Shown: positions 1-8,836 of the stretch, piece after piece | Numbering within the stretch: position 1 is the first letter of the stretch | Layout: every line of letters starts with the position of its first letter | NCBI GenBank assembly: GCA_000818945.1 | Contig: KN805457.1 | Location: forward strand, 13,234-46,336 | Length of the DNA: 33,103 nt | DNA from: Schizochytrium sp. CCTCC M209059 | Taxonomy: Eukaryota; Sar; Bigyra; Thraustochytrida; Thraustochytriidae | Direction of reading: 5' to 3' | Notes under the pieces: generated by a model | Told to the model about the DNA's origin: nothing | What the model saw: the letters and a program-made list of their open reading frames with translations, nothing else | The model's database searches: none | Program-made: the position numbers and the translations under genes

Positions 1-61
1 TGTTGGTGCGATCTGGCGAATCTGCGTCGGGGACGATCAGTCAGCAGAAACGTATTGGTCG

Positions 62-77
62 CTCTGCAGCTGCAGAG
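62..77. promoter_or_regulatory. Perfect 16-bp palindrome upstream of paralogue 1
   Basis: CTCTGCAGCTGCAGAG is its own reverse complement and lies 55 bp before ATG 133. A second inverted pair, CCTCGGT (99-105) and ACCGAGG (118-124), lies between it and the start codon. Either could be a protein-binding site or an RNA hairpin in the leader. No function is demonstrated. Confidence 0.35.
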
Positions 78-132
78 GAACGAAGCTCGTTGATGGCGCC
101 TCGGTCAACGAGGTCACACCGAGGTTACTAGA

Positions 133-1791
133 ATGGCAGATCGCATCGGTGTCTTGATGCCCTCAAAAGGGAGAGTGGCGCCGTCACGGGCACAGATTGC
201 GCCAGCGCCAGCGCCCACCGAAGGCAATGAGCCATCTGCACTCTCAAATGACGAGAAAAACAAAATCGAGACCGAGAAGCAACAGCACCATGAGGTGGAA
301 GGTACTTTAGATATCGGAGTGAGGAAAAGCCGCGTCTTTAAGACGGATAGCCTTGCAGAGCTGAGCAACGCCAATTTCTTTCGCTCAGTGCAAGGCGACG
401 AAGCAGACAGCTGGGACGGGAGGTCTCTCACAGGAGGTTCCTTGCAAGGAGATAGTAGCAACACTGCATCTCTCTCCATGGACGAGATGTTCGAATCCAA
501 GATGCGGGAGCTCAATCGGCGTGAGCTCGTTCACATTCTCAAGTGGACGTACAAGCTTTGGCCATCAATCGTGCTGGTCGGAGCCGGTATATTCTTAAGT
601 GAAGTTCTGCATCGACTTTTGATTGGACAGCACAAACCCTATGTGCAGGTACTCGTTAGCTATGCGGTTGCCATACTCTGTTTGACGATCGGCCTGTGCA
701 ATATTTATCGCTACATGCGAATTCCTTGGTCAGCAGCTCTCCCAACAGTTTGCCTCGAAATTCTCCTTTGTTCCACGATCGTTTCCATTGCCGAGTTTTA
801 CTTTGAGAAGCCCTGGGACCCGCTTATGACAATGGCCTACTTTTCAATCTCTTTCTGCATGTGGTCGACCTTTAGTCTGCAATTTCTGCAAATCATCTGC
901 GGTGCCTCTCCTTTGGATATAATGCCTCACCTCGTAGCCTTCTCGATTGGCATCTCGTCTGGGTTTTCCATGATCTTTATTACAGCGTACGGGTACGTCA
1001 CCTTTGTCACCTTTGATTCGTGGTTGACGGAATGGGTCGTGTCGGGGCTTACGTTTCCTCTTCTTTCTGTCATCGTCGGCCGCTTGATGGTGGCTGACTA
1101 TATTAGTTTTGCCATGTTGTGGGCTTTCCCAACCGGATCGAGTCGAGCGGTCATGAGCTTCTTTTCAATCTGCGTCAAGGTAAACTTTCATCTCGCGAGT
1201 CAAATTGGAATTCTCCTCATCGACTCGCAGGTTGCCTTTGCAATGGCGGTCGGTGTCTCCTGCCTCACGGAAGTCGTTGGAACTTATTTCAACGTCGTCA
1301 TGACCAAGGCAATGCAAAAGCGGTCGTCGGGAATGCAGGTTCACCCAAGCAGCAGAAATATCATCTTGCACTGGATGGCACTGCGAGCTGCTGTGTCAAG
1401 AGAAAAACTCATTCTTCACGTACACGATGAATCAGTGGGAGAAAAGCTTGTCGTGTTTGCCGCGACTGCCTCGGTAATGATGACCGTATCAAACGACTCC
1501 AGCGTTGCTGATATGGATCGGTCCAGCACAATGAACAAAGTGTTAATACGAGGTCTTGTTCTTTTCGCAGCGGAAATCGTGCAGGACTTTTTCCAGCGCT
1601 TTGTACTCCTCCACGTGGGTCGATTGACCGCAACGGTGATCAAGCCTCGTTTCTTAACGATCCGTGAGAACCTCAACATTGTTGTGCTCATTCTCATGAC
1701 GCTCAACCTTTTCAGCGTCTCTGAATGGCTCAACTGGATCAATACATGCGAGATTGAGCAAGGAAATGCTACCAAGTGTTTTGTCACGTGA
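133..1791 (+). CDS. Multi-pass membrane protein, unknown family, paralogue 1 of 6
   Basis: 552 residues, single frame. ATG 133 is the first ATG after an in-frame TGA at 91. I do not recognise the family. A hydrophilic N-terminus of about 135 residues is roughly 90 longer than in the paralogues and carries RVFKTDSLAEL (68-77), the counterpart of the family's FRSxS motif. Hydrophobic segments lie near 143-165, 170-192, 201-223, 230-255, 267-292, 298-332 (probably two), 338-363, 366-390, 469-493 and 513-533. Within or beside them are E300, R317, D322, K349, E380 and N387, found at the same alignment positions in the paralogues. A soluble loop at 393-437 contains LHVHDE (428-433) then GEK; the other copies have LHTHD/NE. 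This is the most divergent copy together with copy 6. Function is unknown; transporter, channel, receptor and membrane enzyme all remain possible. Confidence 0.9.
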   Translation: MADRIGVLMPSKGRVAPSRAQIAPAPAPTEGNEPSALSNDEKNKIETEKQQHHEVEGTLDIGVRKSRVFKTDSLAELSNANFFRSVQGDEADSWDGRSLTGGSLQGDSSNTASLSMDEMFESKMRELNRRELVHILKWTYKLWPSIVLVGAGIFLSEVLHRLLIGQHKPYVQVLVSYAVAILCLTIGLCNIYRYMRIPWSAALPTVCLEILLCSTIVSIAEFYFEKPWDPLMTMAYFSISFCMWSTFSLQFLQIICGASPLDIMPHLVAFSIGISSGFSMIFITAYGYVTFVTFDSWLTEWVVSGLTFPLLSVIVGRLMVADYISFAMLWAFPTGSSRAVMSFFSICVKVNFHLASQIGILLIDSQVAFAMAVGVSCLTEVVGTYFNVVMTKAMQKRSSGMQVHPSSRNIILHWMALRAAVSREKLILHVHDESVGEKLVVFAATASVMMTVSNDSSVADMDRSSTMNKVLIRGLVLFAAEIVQDFFQRFVLLHVGRLTATVIKPRFLTIRENLNIVVLILMTLNLFSVSEWLNWINTCEIEQGNATKCFVT

Positions 1792-2683
1792 GGATTTTCT
1801 CCGCAAACAACGATTGTAGATAAAGATGGTTTTCCAAAAAGTATGCGGATCTCGCAATGGCGTGCTCGATGTGACTTCTTTCACGCCGGGACTGGCGTCC
1901 AGGGCCAAACAATTTGGACCCAGTAAAGGAGACGTCATTTAATCATTCAATAGTGCCCCCAGCAGTGAGTATTGCTGCGTTGTGCTCTGCTGTGTTGTGC
2001 TGTGCAGTGCCCTGCGTTGCAGGTCATTCCGTTCGCAGAGGAAAATTTCCTCCATTATAAAGCAGACTACGAAGGATTGTTCCCTTTCAAAAAGGAAAAA
2101 AGAAAAGAAAAAGCGAACTCCCATAGTTTGAGTCCAGAGACCAACGTCAAATTATCACGTGAGTTTTTAAGGGTAAAAGAACTCAGTTGATTGAAGACGT
2201 CTCAAAAGCATAGTCTCCCTTCAGTTTCGAGTTTCGCGTAAACAGTGGCACCTGGCCTTCTTTCTTTTCTCCCTTTTTTTTTTTCTGATTCTCCTTCGTC
2301 TTTGCGGGTACAATCACGCAGCCCAAAGGCTCTCTCTGTGAACCACACGACGTCGCTTGCACATGCTAGGGAGATGCCCGGACAACTTGAGACTCAGAGA
2401 GCGAGACCCGGACGGATCGTTTTGTAGGAGCTTTGAACGAAGTTCTGCGGGCCATACAACGGGTCTTTCTTGAGCAAAGTGGTATAAGTGATTCCGAAAG
2501 TCTCCAAGAGAGAACCCGGGGGAGAATCTAAAGCAGAATGACGAGACCAAAACCTCGGCTCGACGGTACAGAAGGGTCTTTAACCTCGTTGGCCTCGACG
2601 TTCTCGTCGTCATCTTCGTCCTCGTCGTTATCCTTGTGGTTGTTCTCAAACAGCTAAAGCTCGTGGGCCGGTGCGACCAGAGC
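1792..2683. other. Intergenic region between paralogues 1 and 2
   Basis: No convincing gene. It holds an imperfect TGTGCTG-rich stretch (about 1976-2022), an A-rich run (about 2089-2113), a T-run (about 2274-2285) and a TCG/GTT-rich low-complexity tract (about 2597-2645). The frame of paralogue 2 stays open upstream to the TGA at 2489, but has no ATG before 2684. The low-complexity tract would encode a Val/Leu-rich hydrophobic stretch in that frame. Confidence 0.6.
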
Positions 2684-4057
2684 ATGCAGGCATGGCGTCA
2701 TCAAGCTTGCTCTAGCGTGCAGATCGCACCAGAGACTATGGACGAAAGTCTAGGCCAAGTTATCATGATTAAGCCCAAACGACGAAACTTTCGCTCCTCA
2801 AGTTTAACTGCGCTGAGGTCGGAAAATGTAAGCCATGTTCCTCTATGGGAAGATCTAAAGCAAGTTTTGCTATGGACTTTACATCTTATTCCGTCAATGC
2901 TCTGGGCTGTCTTGAGCGTTTCGATAGACACGCTTTTCTTTGGGAAAATCATATCCAGCGATGCACCCAGACAAGCAACCATCTACAGAGTATGCGTCTC
3001 CTTTGGGATCTTCTTTGTCTCAATCGGTGTCATGCAGCGAGGGCTCGACTTTACCAGACTTGAGGTGCTTCTATCCTCATTCGCCACGTACGGATGTTTT
3101 GGCGGTTTGATAGCATTAAGCGTGCACTACGGCTTCCCTTGGGACACTTTGTCATCGGTGATAGCAATTAGCGCCTCGTACGGCGCTGCCTCGTGGTTAA
3201 ATTTGGCCATTTTGCAGATAATGAATGGCGCCCGATTTTTTTCCATCAAGGTTCACATCGTTGCGCTCGTGACCGGTGGGAGTGCAGCAATCGCATTGCT
3301 CGCATGCATTGGCTACGGCTTGATCACACAAAAACACCACTCTTGGCATGCTGAATGGCTCATTGCAGGCGTAGCGTTTCCTCTGGTCTCTCTCCTTGCT
3401 GGACGCCTTCTCGTGGCGGATGTGATCAGCTTTGCGCTCCTGTGGGCCTTCCCCGAGGGATCATCGACTTCTGTTCTCACTTTCTTTAGTCTCGTTGTCA
3501 AGATCGCTTTTTACTTGCCCGGTCAAGTCGCTTTGCTCGGCTTGCGCTCGTGGACAGCTTTCTTGCTGTCGATCGTCGCCACAAGCTTTTCTGAGATTAT
3601 TGGCACCTACATAAATGCCAAAATGACGCGAATGCTACATTGCAAAGCACAAAGCTTTGAAATCGACGACGAGAGTCAGAACTTTGTGCGACAATGGGTC
3701 GCAGTCCGTGCTGCTGTCTCGGATGAGAAGCTCATTCTTCACACGCATAATGAGCTCGTCGGGGAGAAAGTCGTACTCTGCGCGGCCGTTGCGGCAATCC
3801 TACAAAGTGAGGCAACCTTGCAAGGCGATGCCACCTCGGCAGGTGATCTGTTATCGCGCGGCTTGCTTCTTGCATTTGCCGAGATGCTTCAGGATCTCTT
3901 GCAACGTCGCGTGTTGCTAGCCACGACGGGACTCACGGTGACGAGAATCCCACCTCGTATTCTTAGCTTGAGCGAGAACTTTTTCATTTCTTGCCAGCTT
4001 ATAATGACGTTGAATCTACTGAAGACGTCGCAATGCCTCCTCGATATCCATGAGTAG
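2684..4057 (+). CDS. Multi-pass membrane protein, unknown family, paralogue 2 of 6
   Basis: 457 residues. The open frame extends upstream through a GTG at 2636, but the first ATG is at 2684. From there the N-terminus aligns with paralogue 3 (SVQIAPETMDE against KVQVAPVTED), which supports this start. Family features: RRNFRSSSLTAL (33-44); the conserved membrane core E224, R241, D246, K273, E304 and N311; WAFPEGS (254-260); a soluble loop with DEKLILHTHNELVGEK (347-362); and a C-terminal MLQDLLQRRV (401-410) followed by IPPRIL. Its closest relative is paralogue 3: both have HTHNE where the others have HDE, and both share the LLACIGYGLITQ and NAKMTRMLH strings. A recent local duplication is the simplest explanation. 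Function unknown. Confidence 0.9.
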   Translation: MQAWRHQACSSVQIAPETMDESLGQVIMIKPKRRNFRSSSLTALRSENVSHVPLWEDLKQVLLWTLHLIPSMLWAVLSVSIDTLFFGKIISSDAPRQATIYRVCVSFGIFFVSIGVMQRGLDFTRLEVLLSSFATYGCFGGLIALSVHYGFPWDTLSSVIAISASYGAASWLNLAILQIMNGARFFSIKVHIVALVTGGSAAIALLACIGYGLITQKHHSWHAEWLIAGVAFPLVSLLAGRLLVADVISFALLWAFPEGSSTSVLTFFSLVVKIAFYLPGQVALLGLRSWTAFLLSIVATSFSEIIGTYINAKMTRMLHCKAQSFEIDDESQNFVRQWVAVRAAVSDEKLILHTHNELVGEKVVLCAAVAAILQSEATLQGDATSAGDLLSRGLLLAFAEMLQDLLQRRVLLATTGLTVTRIPPRILSLSENFFISCQLIMTLNLLKTSQCLLDIHE

Positions 4058-5107
4058 TTTTGCTGTGGCATTAGCAAGATGGGGAAGGGACGCAAGACGA
4101 TGCGCAGAGAAACTCTCGCTCGAGCAATGGACCGACAGTGAGGCGCTGCTCGGGGCCACCAAGGGCAAACTATTCTTTAAGGAATAAGAAAAATTCACGA
4201 AGTCCACGAGTGAACGCAGCACCTCGGAAATTCGAACTGATGTTTGCGTAGTGATATCTGTCCGCTACGAGCTTTTAACTTTTGCTCGATTTTGTTGCTT
4301 CCTGTTGGCTGACCTGCAAGAATCCAGGGGTCGATCATCGGGTTTATAATCGTCATGGATGAGCGATCGCTACGCAACTTGCGAGAGCCCTCTCCGTGTC
4401 AGCTTCGCGTGGGCCATACAAGAAGGTTGTATTTGCGCGCAAGAAATGTCCAGAGGTTGCCAACGCTCAACGGCCCCTCCTCGCAAGTTCGCGGTGGGCT
4501 TTGGCGCGCTTGCACTTCTGCTTTGGAGAGGCGCCGGCGCAAACCGGCCCTCGCGATTGACCTTGCGAACGTACTTTGGCGTCTCTGCCATCATACGCAC
4601 CAAGCGCGACTTCGTCTCCACCGTCCCAGGCCTGATCTTTTTGTGTGTGCGTGTGCAGCACGTGACCGCGGTCGCATGGGCCCTAAAAAATAAATAGAGG
4701 CTGTCTCACGAGGTCCAACGGCACTGCATTGGAAAGCCTCGGCTCGACCTGCCCAGGGCCGCCGCACTGCCACTTCCTGGCAGACGAGACTGCTCTCGTA
4801 CACAGCCGCGGCCCGCCGGTCCGGCCCGCCGGTCTGGCCCGCAGTGCCGCGATGTTTCTTCAACGAACAAAAGCAGCCAAAAAATGATTATTTAAGAACG
4901 ACTCGTGAAAGGCATTTTCCACTCTTGCAGCGCCAGCTCAAGCTCGTGAAACGGAAGAAGCTGGTGTGGGTGGCAACCCATTGCTACTGCTGTAGCATGT
5001 AGCGCGCAACGCCTTCAAAGCAAGCCAAAGCAAGCCAAAGCAAGCTTGACAGAGTCAGAACGGTGCCGCCGTACTCAGGGCGGTCGCCAAGACGAGGCGG
5101 CCAAAGC
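4058..5107. other. 1.05-kb intergenic region between paralogues 2 and 3
   Basis: Overlapping open frames of about 110 codons exist near 4355-4697 on both strands, but they look like random frames in GC-rich DNA and resemble no paralogue. Visible structure: a 13-bp tandem repeat of GGCCCGCCGGTCY (two copies plus a partial, about 4810-4842), an AT-rich CTAAAAAATAAATAG stretch at about 4683-4697, and a CAAGCCAAAG repeat just before gene 3. The region is longer than the other spacers in the array, so it could hold a decayed copy, but I see no residual similarity. Confidence 0.5.
5016..5046 (+). repeat. CAAGCCAAAG decamer repeat
   Basis: Two and a half copies of a 10-bp unit end about 60 bp before the ATG of paralogue 3. 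The unit contains the AAGCC word seen as pure arrays at 29502-29530 and, in reverse complement, at 19584-19632 and 32403-32939. Confidence 0.85.
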
Positions 5108-6478
5108 ATGCTTGAGCGCCAGGACGAAGTACGCTCCAAAGTGCAGGTGGCACCTGTAACAGAAGACTGCGTTCTATCGTTACGAAAGCCTGAAAGACGC
5201 GAGTTTCGCTCAAAGAGCTTGGTGGCGCTGAGCTCCGAGAATGAGTGTCAGGCTACTCCTCTTGAGGAGCTAAAGCACCTTCTGCTTTTGACTATGCATC
5301 TCACCCCGTCAATGATCTGGGTTGTTGTGAGCATTTCGCTGAACACACTCTTTTTCGAAAAATCTATTCCCCGGGATTCGCCCAGATTTATGGTCATCGC
5401 AAGACTTTTCGTCGGTCTCACGCTCTTTTTCGCATCAATCGGAATCATGCAGCGAGGACTTCGCTTCACTAATCTTGAGGTGCTTTTCTCTTCATTCGCC
5501 ACGTTTGGATTTTTTTGCGGACTCCTTGCGTTGATGGCGCGCTTTGGTTTCCCATGGGAGACAGTCACGTCAATGGTCGCCATCAGTCTGACGCATGGCA
5601 CACTAACCTGGTCCAACATGGTGTTCATGCAAGTTTTAAGCGGCGCCCGATTTTTTTCTACCGGTGTTCATCTCGTTGCGCTTGTGACAGCGTTGAGCGC
5701 AGCGATCGCATTGCTGGCGTGTATTGGGTATGGTTTGATCACACAAAGGGAGCACTCGTGGTACGCAGAGTGGCTTATTGCAGGAGTGGCGTTCCCCTTG
5801 GTCTCGCTTCTCGCTGGGCGCTTCCTCGTGGCAGACGTGATCAGCTTTACAGTACTTTGGGCATTTCCCGAGGGATCATCGACTTCCGTTCTGATCTTTT
5901 TTAGTCTCCTTGTCAAGATTGGGTTTCACTTGACAGGCCAAGTTGCTCTATTCGGATTATCTTCGTCAACTGCATTCTATCTATCAATCGCCGTTACCAG
6001 CTTGTCTGAAATCTTAGGGACCTACGGGAATGCTAAAATGACACGGATGCTGCATGAAAAGGCCCAAGGCTTTCGGGTTGATCCCAAAAGTGAGAACCTT
6101 ATGCACCAATGGGTTGCAGTCTGCGCGTCCGTCTCTGACGAAAAGCTCGTTCTTCACACACATAATGAGCTGATCGGTGAGAAAATCGTACTCTGCGCGG
6201 CCATTGCAGCGGCCCTGCAAGGAGAATTGATTATTGAAAGCGACGCGATTTCACCAGTCATCGTGCTCACGCGTGGCTTGCTGCTTGCAATTGTCGAAAT
6301 GCTTCAGGACCTCTTGCAGCGACGCGTGCTACTAGCTACGACGGGACTTGCGGTGACGGGAATCCCGCCTCGCATCCTTAGCTTGAGCGAAAACGTTTTC
6401 CTTTTGTGCCAGCTCCTCACAGTGCTGAATTTATTGAAAATGTCGCAAAGTCTCCTAAAAATTGAGTTCATACCCTGA
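5108..6478 (+). CDS. Multi-pass membrane protein, unknown family, paralogue 3 of 6
   Basis: 456 residues. The frame opens at a GTG (5063), but the first ATG is 5108 and gives an N-terminus that aligns with paralogue 2. N-terminal motif REFRSKSLVAL (31-41). About nine to eleven hydrophobic segments begin near residue 64. Invariant core residues are E221, R238, D243, K270, E301 and N308. The soluble loop carries DEKLVLHTHNELIGEK (344-359), and the C-terminal part carries MLQDLLQRRV and IPPRIL. Paralogue 3 differs from 2 mainly in the first hydrophobic segments and in the variable stretch after the loop (about 371-387), so the membrane core and loop are probably the constrained parts. Function unknown. 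Confidence 0.9.
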   Translation: MLERQDEVRSKVQVAPVTEDCVLSLRKPERREFRSKSLVALSSENECQATPLEELKHLLLLTMHLTPSMIWVVVSISLNTLFFEKSIPRDSPRFMVIARLFVGLTLFFASIGIMQRGLRFTNLEVLFSSFATFGFFCGLLALMARFGFPWETVTSMVAISLTHGTLTWSNMVFMQVLSGARFFSTGVHLVALVTALSAAIALLACIGYGLITQREHSWYAEWLIAGVAFPLVSLLAGRFLVADVISFTVLWAFPEGSSTSVLIFFSLLVKIGFHLTGQVALFGLSSSTAFYLSIAVTSLSEILGTYGNAKMTRMLHEKAQGFRVDPKSENLMHQWVAVCASVSDEKLVLHTHNELIGEKIVLCAAIAAALQGELIIESDAISPVIVLTRGLLLAIVEMLQDLLQRRVLLATTGLAVTGIPPRILSLSENVFLLCQLLTVLNLLKMSQSLLKIEFIP

Positions 6479-6957
6479 CTTTCTCTCCACGAGTCCATCT
6501 GTCGTGTATTCTTTCGAGCATATTATTAGTTAATCAGGGGAGTAGAAACCGAAACTGCCCTGTCCGTTACGACACTAGCACGGTATACGTTAGATGGTCT
6601 TGTGTGAGCATGCAGGCCTTCGTTCCGTTACGCTGTAGGGAAAACCTTCACCTTCGCCTGCACGAGAATAGGAAAGGAAAGGAAAGGAAAGGAGGCTAGG
6701 CATTCTGACCTCACAGTGTCAAGGCCGCGTCACAAATGTCGGTGCGCCGAGCGTGATTGCATCACTTGACCTGACCTGAAAAGGCACGACACGGTCCGGC
6801 GCAGCTTTTTTTCGATCATTTTGGACCAAAACCCTTAAGCGTGCATGCTGCGAGGCGTGCGCGCTGTAAAGAAGCAATTGCTTCCGGGTTGCCCGGGGCA
6901 CGCCGTCTGGCTGGAAGGCAAAAGACAAGCGAGCGCCTTGCAGCGCCTTAATGCACT
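6479..6957. other. Intergenic region between paralogues 3 and 4
   Basis: No gene seen. It contains the GGAAA repeat at 6671-6692. An ATG at 6951 lies 7 bp before the start of paralogue 4 in another frame; its frame ends after about 30 codons inside the gene and could lower initiation at 6958. Confidence 0.55.
6671..6692 (+). repeat. (GGAAA)4 microsatellite
   Basis: Four perfect GGAAA units plus GG in the spacer before paralogue 4. Confidence 0.95.
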
Positions 6958-8274
6958 ATGGCCAACGGCGTTGCCGCGGTGGTACCCGAGCAAGAAGGCC
7001 AAGTGCTCGGCTCTTGTATTTCGAGTCGAGTTTTTCGCTCTGAGAGCATGCTCGCTCTACAATCAGAGGAAAACAAAGTGTCGGATGTGCTGGATGACCT
7101 ACGTCACATTCTACACTGGGCACTGTGCCTCATTCCTTCTATAATATTTAGCAGCGTTGGCGTTTATATCAACGCAATACTCATTGAAAACGCGCTGCCT
7201 TCAAAATCACGCACGTTGCCCGTGCTAAAATTCGGTTTTGCCATCATCTCCTTCGCACTCACGGTTCTCACGCTCTATCGTGGTTTCCATCTGCCTTGGG
7301 TCATTGTCATCACGTCAGCGTTAGAGATACTGCTCGTTTGTGGAGTCCTCATGGCCATACAGATCTCTCAAGGTTTTCCGTGGAGTCCTCTCATTTCCAT
7401 TGCCATGATGAGCGCGACTCACGGCGTGACGTCTTGGAGCAATATTTTGTTCACGCAGATCCTGCATGGGAATTCCATTCGCACACTTCGGACTCATCTT
7501 ATCGCTATTATTGCCGGATCGTGCTCTGGTGTTGCCATGTTTGCTATTGCTGTGTATGGTCTCATTACAGAGGCCAATCATCCGTGGTACATTGAGTGGC
7601 TCATTACCGGCTTTGCATATCCAGCAATTTCGGTTCTTGCCGGCCGAATACTGGTTGCTGATCTCATCAGCTTTGCATTGCTTTGGGCTTTTCCAAAGGG
7701 CTCATGCACCTCAGTGCTTAGCTTTTTCAGCCTTCTCGTGAAAATAAGCTTTTACTTGGCTGGTCAAGTGTCCATGTTAGAGCTACAATCTTGGACTGCA
7801 TTTGGATTATCAGTCGTTGTGACTACTATCTCGGAAGTCGTTGGTACCTATGCTAATGCTCTGATGGCTCAGTTTGTGCGTCGCAAGGCAGAAGGCTACA
7901 AAATTGACGCTGAAAGCCAAGACTTTATCCGTCAGTGGGCGGCTGTGCGTGCCGCTGTCTCGGACGAAAAGCTGATCCTTCATACGCACGACGAGAGCAT
8001 CGGCGAAAAGGTTGTTTTGGGTGCCGCAATTGTTGCTTCGCTTCTTGACACGTCGATGCCAACTTTTACGGTCATTGTGCGTGGATCAGTCCTCGCAGTC
8101 GCAGAGGTTGCGCAGGATCTGATGCAGCGTCGAGTCCTGGCTCTCGCTGCGAATCTTACAGTAACAACTATCCCGCCGAGAATTCTACGGGCAAGAGAAA
8201 ACTTTAACATCACTTGCTTCATTATCATGACCTTTAATTTGTACAGCTTCTCCAAAAGTCTCATCGCCATTTGA
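6958..8274 (+). CDS. Multi-pass membrane protein, unknown family, paralogue 4 of 6
   Basis: 438 residues, the shortest copy. ATG 6958 puts SRVFRSESMLAL at 23-34, the distance from the N-terminus expected for the family. Hydrophobic segments lie near 53-75, 88-107, 114-134, 145-168, 180-203, 211-246 (two), 252-275, 280-303, 371-396 and 415-434. Core polar residues are E213, R230, D235, K262, E293 and N300. A basic loop RRKAEGYKIDAES (308-320) leads to DEKLILHTHDESIGEK (336-351); then VAQDLMQRRV (384-393) and IPPRIL. It pairs with paralogue 5 (shared GVAMF.IAVYGLI, SLLVKISFYLAGQ and RRKA strings). With its short tails it is the best proxy for the minimal fold. Function unknown. Confidence 0.9.
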   Translation: MANGVAAVVPEQEGQVLGSCISSRVFRSESMLALQSEENKVSDVLDDLRHILHWALCLIPSIIFSSVGVYINAILIENALPSKSRTLPVLKFGFAIISFALTVLTLYRGFHLPWVIVITSALEILLVCGVLMAIQISQGFPWSPLISIAMMSATHGVTSWSNILFTQILHGNSIRTLRTHLIAIIAGSCSGVAMFAIAVYGLITEANHPWYIEWLITGFAYPAISVLAGRILVADLISFALLWAFPKGSCTSVLSFFSLLVKISFYLAGQVSMLELQSWTAFGLSVVVTTISEVVGTYANALMAQFVRRKAEGYKIDAESQDFIRQWAAVRAAVSDEKLILHTHDESIGEKVVLGAAIVASLLDTSMPTFTVIVRGSVLAVAEVAQDLMQRRVLALAANLTVTTIPPRILRARENFNITCFIIMTFNLYSFSKSLIAI

Positions 8275-8836
8275 GCATCTAGCTAATACTAAGGTATCAA
8301 CGCCTTTGAACATCTTTCTTCCATCGAAGCAATGTGATACTCTAACTTTTTGCAACTTCTCCTTGGAGCAAGGTTATCTATCGTATCACAGGGGTTATCT
8401 ATCGTAGCACAGGTGCACAAGGCCTACTGTTTCTAGGCTTAGGCCTTCGAGTTGATCACCTTTCCATCCCAATATATCCGTTGTGAATGATGAAGTCAAG
8501 TTTAAGTTCGAGTTCAAGTTCGCCGTCAAGAACGAAAGTTGGAATTGAATGTTGAATTTGTAATCTACGTTCGAATTGCCGAATCAAATTCAGATTCTTC
8601 AATTTGACCCGGTGGCCACTCCCATGTGCACTATTCCCAAGAACTTCTAGGCCCGAGGCTAGGCTATGCTAGGTGGAACGGTTGACTGGAGTCCAAGTAT
8701 AGTACATGTCGGCGCCATGATGCTGGTTATTGAATAGAACAAGACACGCTTAAGAGCTGAGTGCGCAGCGCGCGGGCGTCCTCTGGACGCCTTGCGCCGA
8801 GGCGCTGCCGCACGTGGCAGCGTTGACGAGGAAGCA
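8275..8836. other. Intergenic region between paralogues 4 and 5
   Basis: No gene seen. It contains a 21-bp tandem duplication (8372-8413) and an AT-richer stretch at about 8490-8610 made of degenerate AAGTTC/GAATTG hexamers. The frame of paralogue 5 opens at a TTG (8792), before its first ATG at 8837. Confidence 0.55.
8372..8413 (+). repeat. 21-bp tandem direct repeat
   Basis: Two abutting 21-bp copies (8372-8392 and 8393-8413) differ at one base: CGTATCAC against CGTAGCAC. They lie about 100 bp after the stop of paralogue 4. Confidence 0.9.

Noticed and set aside
2314..2685. 123-codon minus-strand frame with Thr/Arg repeats
   Set aside because: It is the antisense of a low-complexity leader tract; no recognisable domain.
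4355..4697. Two overlapping 112-codon plus-strand frames between paralogues 2 and 3
   Set aside because: Different frames of the same GC-rich DNA, neither resembling the paralogues or any known protein.
8490..8610. Possible tRNA B-box-like GTTCGA words
   Set aside because: No matching A-box, acceptor stem or anticodon arm could be drawn; the stretch is a degenerate hexamer repeat.
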